Below the pieces are notes generated by a model. The model saw nothing but the letters and a program-made list of their open reading frames with translations, was not told the origin of the DNA and made no database searches. From an uncultured Clostridia bacterium (GTDB lineage Bacteria; Bacillota; Clostridia; Christensenellales; Borkfalkiaceae): a stretch of 34,438 bases of DNA. A program made the translations under genes and the position numbers. The stretch covers positions 1 through 34,438 of the forward strand of contig CANPZV010000012.1 in the NCBI GenBank assembly GCA_947589285.1. The letters run 5' to 3'. Below are positions 1-7,749 of this stretch, piece by piece; the stretch's first letter is position 1, and each line of letters opens with the position of its first letter.

Positions 1-49
1 CACTTGTGCGCTGCCTGTAACGATTAGGGCTATGCCCGAAAATGAAATA

Positions 50-80
50 CCACCCGCTATGCGGGTGGATTATTATTTTA
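50..80 (+). terminator. Intrinsic terminator-like hairpin
   Basis: CCACCCGC and GCGGGTGG form an 8-bp stem around a TAT loop, followed by ATTATTATTTT. It is preceded at 34-49 by the 16-mer GCCCGAAAATGAAATA, which also precedes the unrelated hairpin at 14130. It may end a gene that lies before the window. Confidence 0.6.
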
Positions 81-600
81 CTTTGGAATTGAAAATTGAG
101 CGCGGCGGGGCAGGTTCCCCTGCCCCGCCGCGCTCATCCTGAGCCGCAGGCGAAGGATCCCGTGAAACGTAAGGACGTATTCTCTCCTCGGGATTCATCG
201 CTACGCTCTGAATGACGCGGTACCCCCTCCCGAGGGGTGAGGCTCATGTTGAGGCGAAGCCGAAACATCTCATAGACCCACGGACTTCGTTCAAGGGGAT
301 TCTTCGCTTTGCTCAGAATGAGCGTACCCCCTCCGTGGGAGGGGGGTAGGGGGGTGGGCAACGATTCTGAATCATGCCCACCTCAGTCGCCTTCGGCGAC
401 AGCTCCTCCTTGGGGGGAGCCTACTTGCTGCCCCTGTAGGGGAAGTGGCGAACGGAGTGAGCCAAAGGGGTTTTGAAACCCCTCTGTCACTCACTACGTT
501 CGTGACATCTCCCCTATAAGGGGCGACGAGGGGACTTCGTTCAAGGGGATTCTTCGCTTTGCTCAGAATGAGCGTACCCTCTCCGTGGGGGGTGGCTCTT

Positions 601-633
601 CAAAAGAATAAGGCCGCGCGATGCCGCGCGGCC
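601..633 (-). terminator. Terminator of the 1207-aa lipoprotein gene
   Basis: On the minus strand GGCCGCGCG and CGCGCGGCC form a 9-bp stem around a 4-nt loop, followed by TTATTCTTTT. It lies just downstream of the stop codon at 652. Confidence 0.75.
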
Positions 634-651
634 AAATCTTGTGAGACCGAT

Positions 652-3600
652 CTATGCCTTCGATTCTAAGTCCTTGGCGAGGTTGTTTTCAAAGTTCCCC
701 AAGTCATTTACAAATGCTGCCAGTTCCTCGTCCTCGCCCCAAATCTTCGCGGCTTCCGTAGTGGGAAGCACTCTGACGGCGAGGTAGCGCAGGGCGTGGA
801 GTTTTTCAAGCACGGCTTCTTTGTCTGTGAGCGATGCGAAGTTCCACGTCACCTCGTCGCCCGTCACAACTTTGCAACCGCCGATCTCTGCCTGAAGCTG
901 GGTGACCATCTCCTTGATGAGCGTTGCATGGTCGGCGGCGAGTTTCTCTGCCATGTCATGCTTCAAGAATGACCTGTTCAGAGTGTTGAGATCGTTGACC
1001 TTTGTGTTTTCGGCTTCGTCCAAGTCTGTCGGCTTCAGGCTCGAGATCCAAGTGCCCCAATCCTGCGCAGTACTTGCGGCCGACGGCCAATAATCCCTGC
1101 CGAATCCCCAGGCGTAGGCCGAAGTGAGGTCCTTCATGGCTTCGATCAGGCCTTCTGCCGTAAGATCCGTGGCGGCCAATTTCACTTTGACGTCCTCATA
1201 CGCCTTTGTGACCGCATCGATATTTTTCATGTAGATCGTCTTGAGATAGCCCTGATATTCGGTGAGGGTCTGCTTCTCTGCGGGGAGTTTGTCATAGAGG
1301 GGCTTGAAGTCCCGAACGATTTCGACGAGCGCGGCGGTGAGCTGTGCGCGGTCCGTCGCGTCTGCATACTTCGTCTTGCTTGCCGCGATCCTGGCGTTCA
1401 GAGCCTGCGCGATCGCCGTCTCATGCGCATCTTTTGCCGCAACATATGCCGCCATGCGGGCCTCGCCGATCGCTTTCTGCATGGGATCATTGTCTTTGAC
1501 GGCGGGAATGGTGACCGTAGTGAAATCAGGCAAGTACTTAGAAGTCCCTTTCTCGTACATGTTTTGCAGCGTATCCCAATCTTCAAAGCCGTCGTAGTTA
1601 TCGTTTGCGGGCAGAGCGGCAAGGAAGGCGTCCACTCTTTCGCAGTAAAATTTATGGGTGATGAGGAGCATGGGAAGGGATTTGTCCGCTTCGTACTCTT
1701 TCATCTCCATGTTTGACGCGTTCGTCATGAGCGTCTGCACATTGGCGGGCAATTTGTCGAACTTTTCCTTGTATTCATTGACCTTTGCGGCATAGGCGTC
1801 TCTTCCGTCTGCCGTGAGGTCCATGCCGTCGATGAGTGTCTGAAGTTCCGCCGTATTTTCCTCGGCCGTCTTGGCGTCCGCCGTGAGCTGTGCAACGAGG
1901 GCTGCGACAGCCTCTTTCCCTGCCGTGAGAGCGTCGCCCTCCGCCTTGGAAAGGGGAGCCTGATCGGTGAGGGTAAGGGAAAGAAGAGGTCTTTCGGAAT
2001 AATCCTCGTTGGCATCATAGACGGGGCTGCCCTTGATCGTGAAGTCGAACATCACCTTCCCGTCATCATTTCTGCCGAGGAAGAATTCGACATTGGAGAT
2101 CGTGGCACCGATCATACTTCCGATCAGTTGGCCCGCCAAATCCCCCATGCTGCCCGCGGATTGCGTGATGTAATCCACTGCCAGCTGTACCAACGATTGA
2201 TATGCCGCATCGATGAGCTGAACGAGAGGTTCGCCCAGCGCGAAGAGATACCCGTTTGCCTTCCTTTCAAAGCGGAATTCGGAGAGCAGGGAAAGGGGCG
2301 TAGTTTCGGGATCGGCGGGGTCGGCGGGATCAGCGGGATCGGCGGGGTCGGCGGGAGTATCGTCGGGGGCGGGGAGCTGGATGGTTTTGAGGTCTACCTG
2401 CGTGACGAAGAGGGGCTGACCTTCCTCATTGTTGAGTGCGAGTGCCAAAATGCCGTCGCCCGTGTAGTAGACGGTGAGATTATTCAAAGCGGGGCAGACA
2501 AATGCGGGCAGGCTCCCTGCGGGCGCGAACATGCCGACCAATCCCAAGACCTGACTGACGGGTGTGAGATCGAGGCCGAGAGAGGCCTGAGCGATCCCAA
2601 AATATTCACCCGACCATATGGCCGCGGGGTTGAGACGGATCTGGATTTCGCCGTCAAAGGGGCCTGTGAGCATGCCGCTGTTTGACAGGAGGCAGATGTC
2701 AAGGCTCACGCCGATCTTCTCTCCCGTGCGCGTTGCGGGCGTGCTTGCGACGGACAGCTTGACGTTTGCAAGTTTTTCCACAGACGCTTCCGTTTTGACG
2801 GGAAGGTCGATCTGGAGGCCCGTAAAGTTCAGGCCGAGAAGGGAGGGGATGAAGTCGCCGACGACCCCTTGGAGCTTTGTGAGAAGCCCTGCATAGGCCG
2901 CGTTGAGCTTCGCAACGGTGGTGTCCGTGAAGGCGGCCTTGAAGCCCGTGTTCGTTTTCTCGATGGTGAAATAGCCGTTCAGGATCTCCGGCAATTTGTC
3001 GGGCGTGAGCGCGCCGTCTTGGGAGATGCGCTCTTTCAAGTCGATGGGATAGCTCACCACCTTGCTGACCGCGGTCGCCGTCTTGTTGTTGAGCGTCAGA
3101 AGAAGCACGCCGTCGCCGACATAGCGCAGGGAGAGCGCGTTGGCAAGGCCCGAGACGAGCGGAAGAGGGGAGAGGTCGAGGTCAAGCCCGAAGCAGAACG
3201 CGTCGAGAAGGTCGCCGCTCAGCCCCGTCTGCTTCATGGAGAACGAAAGCGTGCCGTTGAACGTCCTTACGCCGTCCGCCCCTTTGACGGGATCGGCGAC
3301 CGCGATATCGACGGAAACGGGCAGGGTGAGCGCGTTCTTCTCGTCGAGGGTGTTGCCGAAGGCGTCGGCGAGCTGCATAAACGGCTCCTTTTCGCCCTTG
3401 TTCGGATCGACCTGCGAAGGCGTGGAGTCGATCTTCGCATTGAACGCATCGACGTCGGGAATGGACACCTGTTCATTGACCTGCGAATATGTAGAGGTGA
3501 GCGATTGGGTGACGCTCATTTCAAGCACTTTCTTGCAATCGTAAGAACACTCGGAGGAGTAGGAGACGGGCGTCCAGTCCTTTTTGACCGTGAGGCGCAT

Positions 3601-4275
3601 GTCCACATCAGAGAAGGCGGGGAGATTGTCAAGCCCGCCGAAGGCCTTGGACTGCAAGCGGACGCCCGCGGTCGCCGATTCGGTCGTCAGGTTGCTCTCG
3701 AGCGACTGGTCCCCCGCAAGGCGCATATAATATGTAAGCGTGTCGCCCTCTTCCTTTTCGAGCATCACATAGCGGAGCGTCTTGGCGTTGATGATAAAGC
3801 CGCCGAGGGTGACATCATCCGCCGTGAAGCCATATACATTCTTATAGTCGTCCTTGTCGGCGACCGACATTTCGCCGTCGAAACTGTCGCGGTAAACGAC
3901 TTTGCCGTTCTTGGAGAAGGCCTGATGCTTCATCTTGACAAGAACAGACTCCGATTGGGCCTGGCTGAGGAAATCCTCCCCATTCTTAAATGTAGTACTG
4001 CTGATGTCCTGCCTGTAGCCCGCGATGTTGGCGACCGCTTCGCCCGTCGTCGTGATGACGTAGCTATTAAGCTCGGTCTGCTTCTGCAAGAACGCATACA
4101 CGGCGTTCTCGGGGGACAGCTCATCGGGAGCCTTGTCCGTTTTCAGCGTCGTCGAAGTGCCGCTTGTGACTTCGGGGGGAGTTTCGCCTTTGTCGCACGC
4201 GGCAAGGCCGAACGCCGCCGAGACGGTACACGCGCCCGCGAGGAGCAAAAGGGCGATCCTTTTCGTACTCTTCAT
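652..4275 (-). CDS. Large exported lipoprotein with duplicated module, function unknown
   Basis: This 1207-residue protein is not recognised. Residues 1-27 form a lipoprotein signal peptide ending in a lipobox (GLAAC, Cys27), so it should be anchored on the outer face of the membrane. Residues about 320-500 and 505-780 look like two copies of one module: each holds a LDLxP segment, a Y-x-GDG-[VI]-L-x-L-x-LNN core (near 386 and 602) and a following F-x-[IF]-E-[KR]-x-x-x-G segment. A Pro-Ala-Asp tandem linker (about 630-655) interrupts the second copy. Residues about 800-1207 look alpha-helical, with two KLPA-x-x-QTL motifs (near 839 and 995), as in helical stalk regions of Gram-positive surface proteins. 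Start choice is firm: AGGAGG lies 7 nt upstream and a near-consensus promoter at 4330-4358. It is monocistronic. A role in carbohydrate or cell-surface binding is only a guess. Confidence 0.8.
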   Translation of the reverse strand: MKSTKRIALLLLAGACTVSAAFGLAACDKGETPPEVTSGTSTTLKTDKAPDELSPENAVYAFLQKQTELNSYVITTTGEAVANIAGYRQDISSTTFKNGEDFLSQAQSESVLVKMKHQAFSKNGKVVYRDSFDGEMSVADKDDYKNVYGFTADDVTLGGFIINAKTLRYVMLEKEEGDTLTYYMRLAGDQSLESNLTTESATAGVRLQSKAFGGLDNLPAFSDVDMRLTVKKDWTPVSYSSECSYDCKKVLEMSVTQSLTSTYSQVNEQVSIPDVDAFNAKIDSTPSQVDPNKGEKEPFMQLADAFGNTLDEKNALTLPVSVDIAVADPVKGADGVRTFNGTLSFSMKQTGLSGDLLDAFCFGLDLDLSPLPLVSGLANALSLRYVGDGVLLLTLNNKTATAVSKVVSYPIDLKERISQDGALTPDKLPEILNGYFTIEKTNTGFKAAFTDTTVAKLNAAYAGLLTKLQGVVGDFIPSLLGLNFTGLQIDLPVKTEASVEKLANVKLSVASTPATRTGEKIGVSLDICLLSNSGMLTGPFDGEIQIRLNPAAIWSGEYFGIAQASLGLDLTPVSQVLGLVGMFAPAGSLPAFVCPALNNLTVYYTGDGILALALNNEEGQPLFVTQVDLKTIQLPAPDDTPADPADPADPADPADPETTPLSLLSEFRFERKANGYLFALGEPLVQLIDAAYQSLVQLAVDYITQSAGSMGDLAGQLIGSMIGATISNVEFFLGRNDDGKVMFDFTIKGSPVYDANEDYSERPLLSLTLTDQAPLSKAEGDALTAGKEAVAALVAQLTADAKTAEENTAELQTLIDGMDLTADGRDAYAAKVNEYKEKFDKLPANVQTLMTNASNMEMKEYEADKSLPMLLITHKFYCERVDAFLAALPANDNYDGFEDWDTLQNMYEKGTSKYLPDFTTVTIPAVKDNDPMQKAIGEARMAAYVAAKDAHETAIAQALNARIAASKTKYADATDRAQLTAALVEIVRDFKPLYDKLPAEKQTLTEYQGYLKTIYMKNIDAVTKAYEDVKVKLAATDLTAEGLIEAMKDLTSAYAWGFGRDYWPSAASTAQDWGTWISSLKPTDLDEAENTKVNDLNTLNRSFLKHDMAEKLAADHATLIKEMVTQLQAEIGGCKVVTGDEVTWNFASLTDKEAVLEKLHALRYLAVRVLPTTEAAKIWGEDEELAAFVNDLGNFENNLAKDLESKA

Positions 4276-4329
4276 AAAAAAGCCTCCTAAATTATGGGAT
4301 TTGAGTTCAGATTTGGTCTGACTTTTTTA

Positions 4330-4358
4330 AGTATATTCTTTTCATTACAATTTGTCAA
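4330..4358 (-). promoter_or_regulatory. Sigma-A promoter of the 1207-aa lipoprotein gene
   Basis: Minus strand: TTGACA, 17-nt spacer, TATACT. The leader then holds a small TCAGA/TCTGA hairpin and an AGGAGG ribosome site 7 nt before the ATG at 4275. Confidence 0.85.
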
Positions 4359-4578
4359 TCAGTAATAAAAAAATATTACAAAAATTTTTTGAAAATTTTT
4401 TGGAGGAGGTTTGACGCGGTTTCCTTGAAAATTGAGCGCGCCGCACTCATCCTGAGGGCAAAGCCCGAAGGATCTCCTTGGTCGATGTCCCCCCCACCAC
4501 CGCCTTCGGCGGAGCCGTCTCGGGCGGGTAGATTCCCGCCCTCGGTCACCGTTCGCGCGGGATAATGCGCTCACTCAC

Positions 4579-4632
4579 CGCAAAACGCAGCGCACAGCAC
4601 ACTGTGCTGATGCGCAAGAATTGCGTTTTGCG
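4579..4632. repeat. Long nested palindrome
   Basis: The outer arms CGCAAAACGCA and TGCGTTTTGCG are perfectly complementary over 11 bp. Inside them GCGCA/TGCGC and AGCACA/TGTGCT arms continue the pairing with small bulges. Neither strand has a T-run, so this is not a typical intrinsic terminator. Confidence 0.75.
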
Positions 4633-5140
4633 ACCCCGTAGGGGGTAGGCTCTCTTGCTGCCCCTTGCCTCTCTTGCCCCCTCCATGGGAGGGGGGTAGG
4701 GGGGTGGGTCACCGCAGCAAAAATAAGGTGATGGTTCGACTGCGCTCACCATGACGCAAATTGGGACTTTCTCTTGCCCACCCCTTGAGGGGTGGGTGTC
4801 GAGCGAAGCGAGACGGAAGGGGTGTCATATAAAATCAGAATGACACCCCCTCAGTCGCCTGCGGCGACAGCTCCCCCTCAAGGGGGAGCCGAGAGAAACC
4901 CCTCTGTCACTCGCAAGCTCGTGACATCTCCCCTATAAGGAGCGACGAGAATATAGAAGATAGCCCAACGGATTATAAGCCCGAAATGTGCCCTCTGCGG
5001 CGCGAGCTGTTCGGACGGGTGATTCTGCGACCGCCCATTTCTTGTGCGAATTTGGGGCATTCTACGGCGCGACACGGCGCATTTTGAGAGCGTTCGGGGA
5101 ACGCACTCAAATATAAACTTTCAATCACCAATTACAGTAA

Positions 5141-5166
5141 GAAGGACGGCGTTTTCACCGTCCTTC
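5141..5166. terminator. Hairpin, possible terminator
   Basis: GAAGGACGG and CCGTCCTTC form a perfect 9-bp stem with an 8-nt loop. The flank on the plus side is only moderately T-rich (TCTTCGCTCTT). No gene that it would terminate is visible. Confidence 0.4.
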
Positions 5167-5198
5167 TCTTCGCTCTTGATAGGGGGGTACTTTTCCGA

Positions 5199-5231
5199 TT
5201 GAAAAACCGAAAAATATTTTCTATATTCGGT
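5199..5231 (+). promoter_or_regulatory. Promoter with overlapping dyad, upstream of a 61-aa ORF
   Basis: TTGAAA, 17-nt spacer, TATATT. A dyad ACCGAA (5206-5211) and TTCGGT (5226-5231) covers the spacer and the -10 box, with further AATAT/ATATT symmetry, and could be an operator. Confidence 0.55.
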
Positions 5232-5294
5232 ATAGCTCATCTCATCATGCCCTTGTTCGCTTTTGAATCGGTTACGGGAGGAACGCGAAAACAC

Positions 5295-5480
5295 ATGGAT
5301 AAATTCGTTTTAGATTGCTTACGGGAGATAGCAGTCGCCGCGCAGTCTATTGAAAAAGCTGTCGGGAAAATTGTCGGCTGGGAAATCGGCAACACACAAT
5401 TTGGAAGTCGGCAAGCAGAACAAAACAAGTCGCAGTCGGACGTTGAGTACATGGGCGGCGGAAATAATCTTTTGAGCTGA
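5295..5480 (+). CDS. Small hypothetical protein, 61 aa
   Basis: Not recognised. The frame is open further upstream, but an earlier start is unlikely because the promoter at 5199-5227 would overlap it. The ATG at 5295 has GGGAGGA about 12 nt upstream, slightly long spacing. The protein starts with an amphipathic helix-like stretch (MDKFVLDCLREIAVAAQSIE) and ends in a polar Gln/Asn/Gly-rich tail. It has no signal peptide and no recognised motif. A weak hairpin with a T-rich tail follows at 5522-5554. Base composition is more AT-rich than in neighbouring genes, which fits either a recently acquired small gene or a non-coding stretch. Confidence 0.4.
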   Translation: MDKFVLDCLREIAVAAQSIEKAVGKIVGWEIGNTQFGSRQAEQNKSQSDVEYMGGGNNLLS

Positions 5481-5521
5481 AAAGTCATTAAATATGACAA
5501 TATCTGTCAAGATCAAGACTG

Positions 5522-5554
5522 AACTTCTTTTCTTTTTAGAAGTTTTTCTTTTCT
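5522..5554 (+). terminator. Weak intrinsic terminator
   Basis: AACTTCT and AGAAGTT form a 7-bp AT-rich stem around a 9-nt loop, followed by a pyrimidine-rich TTTCTTTTCTTC tail. It lies 41 nt after the stop of the 61-aa ORF. Confidence 0.5.
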
Positions 5555-5685
5555 TCATAAAAACATAGATAATATCAATAGAAAAAGGCATCACGCTTTC
5601 GGGGTGTTCACTTTACATAAAATCTATTTGGAGCATAAAAAAGAAAAGCCCTGCGCCGCCCACGCAGAGAAAGGAGAGGAAAGAA

Positions 5686-5808
5686 ATGACGGCTGATGAA
5701 CTCTACACGGCTTTGAAAGAGATCGAGCAGACGACAGACACGGCGGAGCGCGACGATCTCCTGCAAGCCCTTGTCAAGCGTTTAGTGGAATATCCGAACG
5801 CGGATTGA
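5686..5808 (+). CDS. Small hypothetical protein, 40 aa
   Basis: This short ORF has a strong ribosome site (AAGGAGAGG at 5671-5679, 6 nt before the ATG). It encodes a compact, charged, probably helical peptide containing ELYTALKEIEQ and LLQALVKRLVEYP. No family is recognised. A hairpin (5839-5870) and a second bulged inverted repeat (5877-5943) follow, so it is likely transcribed separately from the next large frame. The ribosome site is the main support. Confidence 0.5.
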   Translation: MTADELYTALKEIEQTTDTAERDDLLQALVKRLVEYPNAD

Positions 5809-5838
5809 ATGAATATAGGACAATTCCTAACAAACAAA

Positions 5839-5870
5839 AAGGGCGGCGGCTATTATAAGCCGTCGTCCCT
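5839..5870 (-). terminator. Terminator-like hairpin
   Basis: GGGCGGCGGCT pairs with AGCCGTCGTCCC with a single bulge. The T-run (TTTTTGTTTG) is on the minus strand. No minus-strand gene ends here, so it may be left from a rearrangement or may act on the plus strand as a weak 3' structure for the 40-aa ORF. Confidence 0.5.
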
Positions 5871-5872
5871 CG

Positions 5873-7687
5873 TTGCGATTAGAGAACGAACGTCACGGCG
5901 AAACCGCCGTTGAAACAGTAAAGTGTTCGTCTAATCTTGTTTTGGTGAAACTCACTTTGGGCGAACTCTTTGGCGAGGATCTGACGCTCACCGAGCGTTC
6001 GACCGATCTCGGGACCTTCAACGCCCCCGAAAGCGGCACATATTCCAACAGCGATGAGGGCGTCTCCGTGACCTTCGGCGAACATCCCACGGTCATCGCG
6101 AACGACATGGAGATACCCGTGGAGTTTGTGGAGGTCGGCGCGTATATCGTCTGCTATCCGACGAACGAGGACGACCGTGACGAGATCTTCCTGATCCTCT
6201 GCGCGGGTGATGAAGGGGGCCTCAATGCGATCACGGGGGAGACGACCTTTGCCCTCACCGAGGGCGCGCTGCCTGCGGGGCCTGTGTTCAGGTTCGAGAA
6301 GGGCGAAGCGACGGGGGAGGACACCGAGATCGAGGTCGGCGAGCCGAACGATCAGGGCCTCTACACCGTCGAAATGCCTGAAAATCCCTACACCGCACCC
6401 GAGAACAAGTACTTCCGCGGCTGGGAGATCGGGGGGATCGTCTATTTCCCCGGGGAGAAGGCCGACCTTGAAAGGGGCGGGGTGACCGTCACGGCCATTT
6501 GGGAAGATCTGTACGTTGCGTATGAACAGGATGTGACGATCTCCCATACTTGGACGGACCCCGTCAATGTCCTCGTCGCGGAGGGTGCGCCCGCGGCCGA
6601 ACTCACGGCGACGGTGAGCGACTCTGCGATGCTCTCGGAGCAGGACGCGTGGCACGGGATCCTCGTTGACGTCAATATGACCATCAAGGGCGCGACGCAG
6701 GCGAACTTCATCCGCCTCCGCGTGGACGGCTTCATCTTTGCCTATTCCCCCGATGAAACCAACATCGGGCAGATCGGAAAGGACGTCGGCAATTGGGATC
6801 CTGCAAAATACGCCGCGCTCTTTGCGGACGGCGGGAGGGCGGTCCAGCGCGTGACCGCGAGCCTCAGCGGCAGGGTCCTCACCTACACGATCGCCACCTA
6901 TGAGGCGGATACGGCCGATTTCACAGACGCACAGCCCGTGGTGAGCGTGACCTACACCGTGGAGAGTGCGGTCGATGTCTCCGCGCTCACGCTTGCGTTC
7001 TACCATGACGACGGAGCAACCGACTCCGTGCCCAACAACACCTTTACGCTCGAAAATGCAAGGGTGAAGAGCTATGTTGCGGTCTCCGCCGACCAATCCC
7101 CTACCGAACAGGCCCCCATTGAGATCGGCACTGCCGACAACGCCATGGCGTACAGCGGAGACGTTCCCGTCTGGACGGGCGATCTCAGAAAGGGCGAAAA
7201 AGTCGTTCTGAAGGGGACGATGACGTCGGCGGCTGCGGCGAATTGGCAGGCTCCCCTGATGTATGTGTCCGACAGCAACGTTTTCGCATTCAATTTCCGC
7301 TTCGACAACTACACGAACGGCACGCCCACATTCAATCAGTGGCCCGAAACGACCCCGAACGGCTGGACGATCTCGGGGGCAAGCAACGAGGGGTCAACGG
7401 CCGTTCCCGTCGGAGACGATTGGTGGGCAGGTGTGAGAGATATTTTCAAACAGGCAGATGTGGAGCTTACGTTCGATCATACGGGGGAAAACATTCTTGT
7501 CATCATGAAGCTCACGGGCACAAGCCAAGATGCGGGCGAGAACAATGGGAAGATCGCGATGTACACCTATACGCTCGAGGGCGGCGAAAGACCGCTCGGG
7601 GACAGAGTGTTCATCGGCGTCGGCGGCGATCACAATTATACGCGGATCACGTCGATCGTGCGCACTTCCGTAAAGCAGGCAGACTGA
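5873..7687 (+). CDS. Secreted-type beta-rich protein with InlB B-repeat-like domain, probably 5'-truncated
   Basis: The open frame gives 604 residues from a TTG that has no ribosome site. Coding character becomes convincing from about residue 25. Residues about 150-215 resemble an InlB B-repeat (Listeria-Bacteroides repeat): a Y-T-x-P-E-x-K-x-F-x-G-W core followed by G-V-T-V-T-A-I-W. Residues about 218-400 and 405-600 look like two beta-sandwich modules of similar style, rich in Asp, Thr and aromatic residues, as in carbohydrate-binding or adhesin modules. Such domains are normally exported, yet no signal peptide or lipobox is present. Structured DNA covers the apparent start (5839-5943). The best reading is a gene that lost its export signal by rearrangement. 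Alternatively the start lies slightly inside the frame and the protein is cytoplasmic. A strong bidirectional terminator follows. Confidence 0.65.
   Translation: MRLENERHGETAVETVKCSSNLVLVKLTLGELFGEDLTLTERSTDLGTFNAPESGTYSNSDEGVSVTFGEHPTVIANDMEIPVEFVEVGAYIVCYPTNEDDRDEIFLILCAGDEGGLNAITGETTFALTEGALPAGPVFRFEKGEATGEDTEIEVGEPNDQGLYTVEMPENPYTAPENKYFRGWEIGGIVYFPGEKADLERGGVTVTAIWEDLYVAYEQDVTISHTWTDPVNVLVAEGAPAAELTATVSDSAMLSEQDAWHGILVDVNMTIKGATQANFIRLRVDGFIFAYSPDETNIGQIGKDVGNWDPAKYAALFADGGRAVQRVTASLSGRVLTYTIATYEADTADFTDAQPVVSVTYTVESAVDVSALTLAFYHDDGATDSVPNNTFTLENARVKSYVAVSADQSPTEQAPIEIGTADNAMAYSGDVPVWTGDLRKGEKVVLKGTMTSAAAANWQAPLMYVSDSNVFAFNFRFDNYTNGTPTFNQWPETTPNGWTISGASNEGSTAVPVGDDWWAGVRDIFKQADVELTFDHTGENILVIMKLTGTSQDAGENNGKIAMYTYTLEGGERPLGDRVFIGVGGDHNYTRITSIVRTSVKQAD
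5877..5943 (+). terminator. Bulged inverted repeat with nested hairpin and T-rich end
   Basis: GATTAGA-GAA-CGAAC (5877-5891) pairs with GTTCGTCTAATC (5925-5936), 12 bp with a 3-nt bulge. An inner ACGGCG/CGCCGT hairpin lies within it, and TTGTTTT follows. The structure overlaps the first codons of the 604-codon open frame, which argues that the true 5' end of that gene is missing or lies further in. Confidence 0.5.
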
Positions 7688-7702
7688 TTTGACCTCAAAA
7701 TT

Positions 7703-7740
7703 CCAAGCAAAAACACGGCCAAGGCCGTGTTTTTGCTTGG
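7703..7740. terminator. Bidirectional terminator, 18-bp perfect palindrome
   Basis: Two perfect 18-bp arms are separated by AA. Each has a GGCC-containing core flanked by an A5/T5 tract, so the structure works in both directions. It separates the convergent 604-codon frame and the AraC-family gene. Confidence 0.9.
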
Positions 7741-7749
7741 GAAGGAGAT

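Larger units (their letters stand above)
1..651. repeat. Intergenic region: terminator plus repeat mosaic cluster 1
   Basis: No convincing gene is seen here. After a terminator-like hairpin at 50-80 the sequence is a mosaic of short GC-rich blocks that recur elsewhere in the window. They include a 48-nt block present twice (282-329 and 532-579), a CCCCTCC/GGAGGGG stem with GGTAGGGGGGTGGG tail near 326-358, a CAGTCGCCTTCGGCGACAG hairpin near 385, a CTGCCCCTGTAGGGGAAG block near 428, and a CTCTGTCACTCACTACG-type block with CCCCTATAAGGGG hairpin near 482-535. Relatives of these blocks lie at 4400-4950, 15590-15780, 28500-29250 and 34070-34400. Minus-strand frames across the region are probably not proteins. 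Confidence 0.8.
4380..5198. repeat. Intergenic repeat mosaic cluster 2
   Basis: No gene is supported here. The region starts with a tandem AAAATTTTTTG and then carries blocks shared with the other clusters: CGCCTTCGGCGGAGCC near 4501, the CCCTCCATGGGAGGGG stem near 4680, a GATGGTTCG...CTCACCATGACG block near 4731 (also near 29133), a 26-mer at 4773-4798 identical to 34078-34103 with its 17-nt partner at 4810-4826 (again 34121-34137), and the CTCTGTCACTCGC...CCCCTATAAGG block near 4902. A large palindrome lies at 4579-4632. The stretch 4950-5130 is not obviously repetitive and shows no credible frame. Confidence 0.75.

Noticed and set aside
134..361. Small minus-strand protein with PTPLPPSHGGG and SKAKNP segments
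   Set aside because: The frame is made wholly of dispersed intergenic repeat blocks, which occur elsewhere in other frames and with stops.
2869..4290. Plus-strand frame opposite the 1207-aa lipoprotein
   Set aside because: The minus-strand gene has signal peptide, lipobox, ribosome site and promoter; the opposite frame has none.
4878..5075. Minus-strand 65-codon frame
   Set aside because: It is partly built of a repeat block, has no ribosome site and no domain.
5199..5294. Upstream start for the 61-aa ORF
   Set aside because: The TTG at 5199 is part of the -35 box and the ATG at 5247 has no ribosome site.
5877..5943. Integron attC site
   Set aside because: The bulged inverted repeat is suggestive, but there is no GTTRRRY core at the right place, no integrase and no cassette array.
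5879..7096. Minus-strand frame opposite the beta-rich secreted-type protein
   Set aside because: Composition is that of an antisense shadow and there is no ribosome site. The sense frame shows a recognisable B-repeat-like domain.
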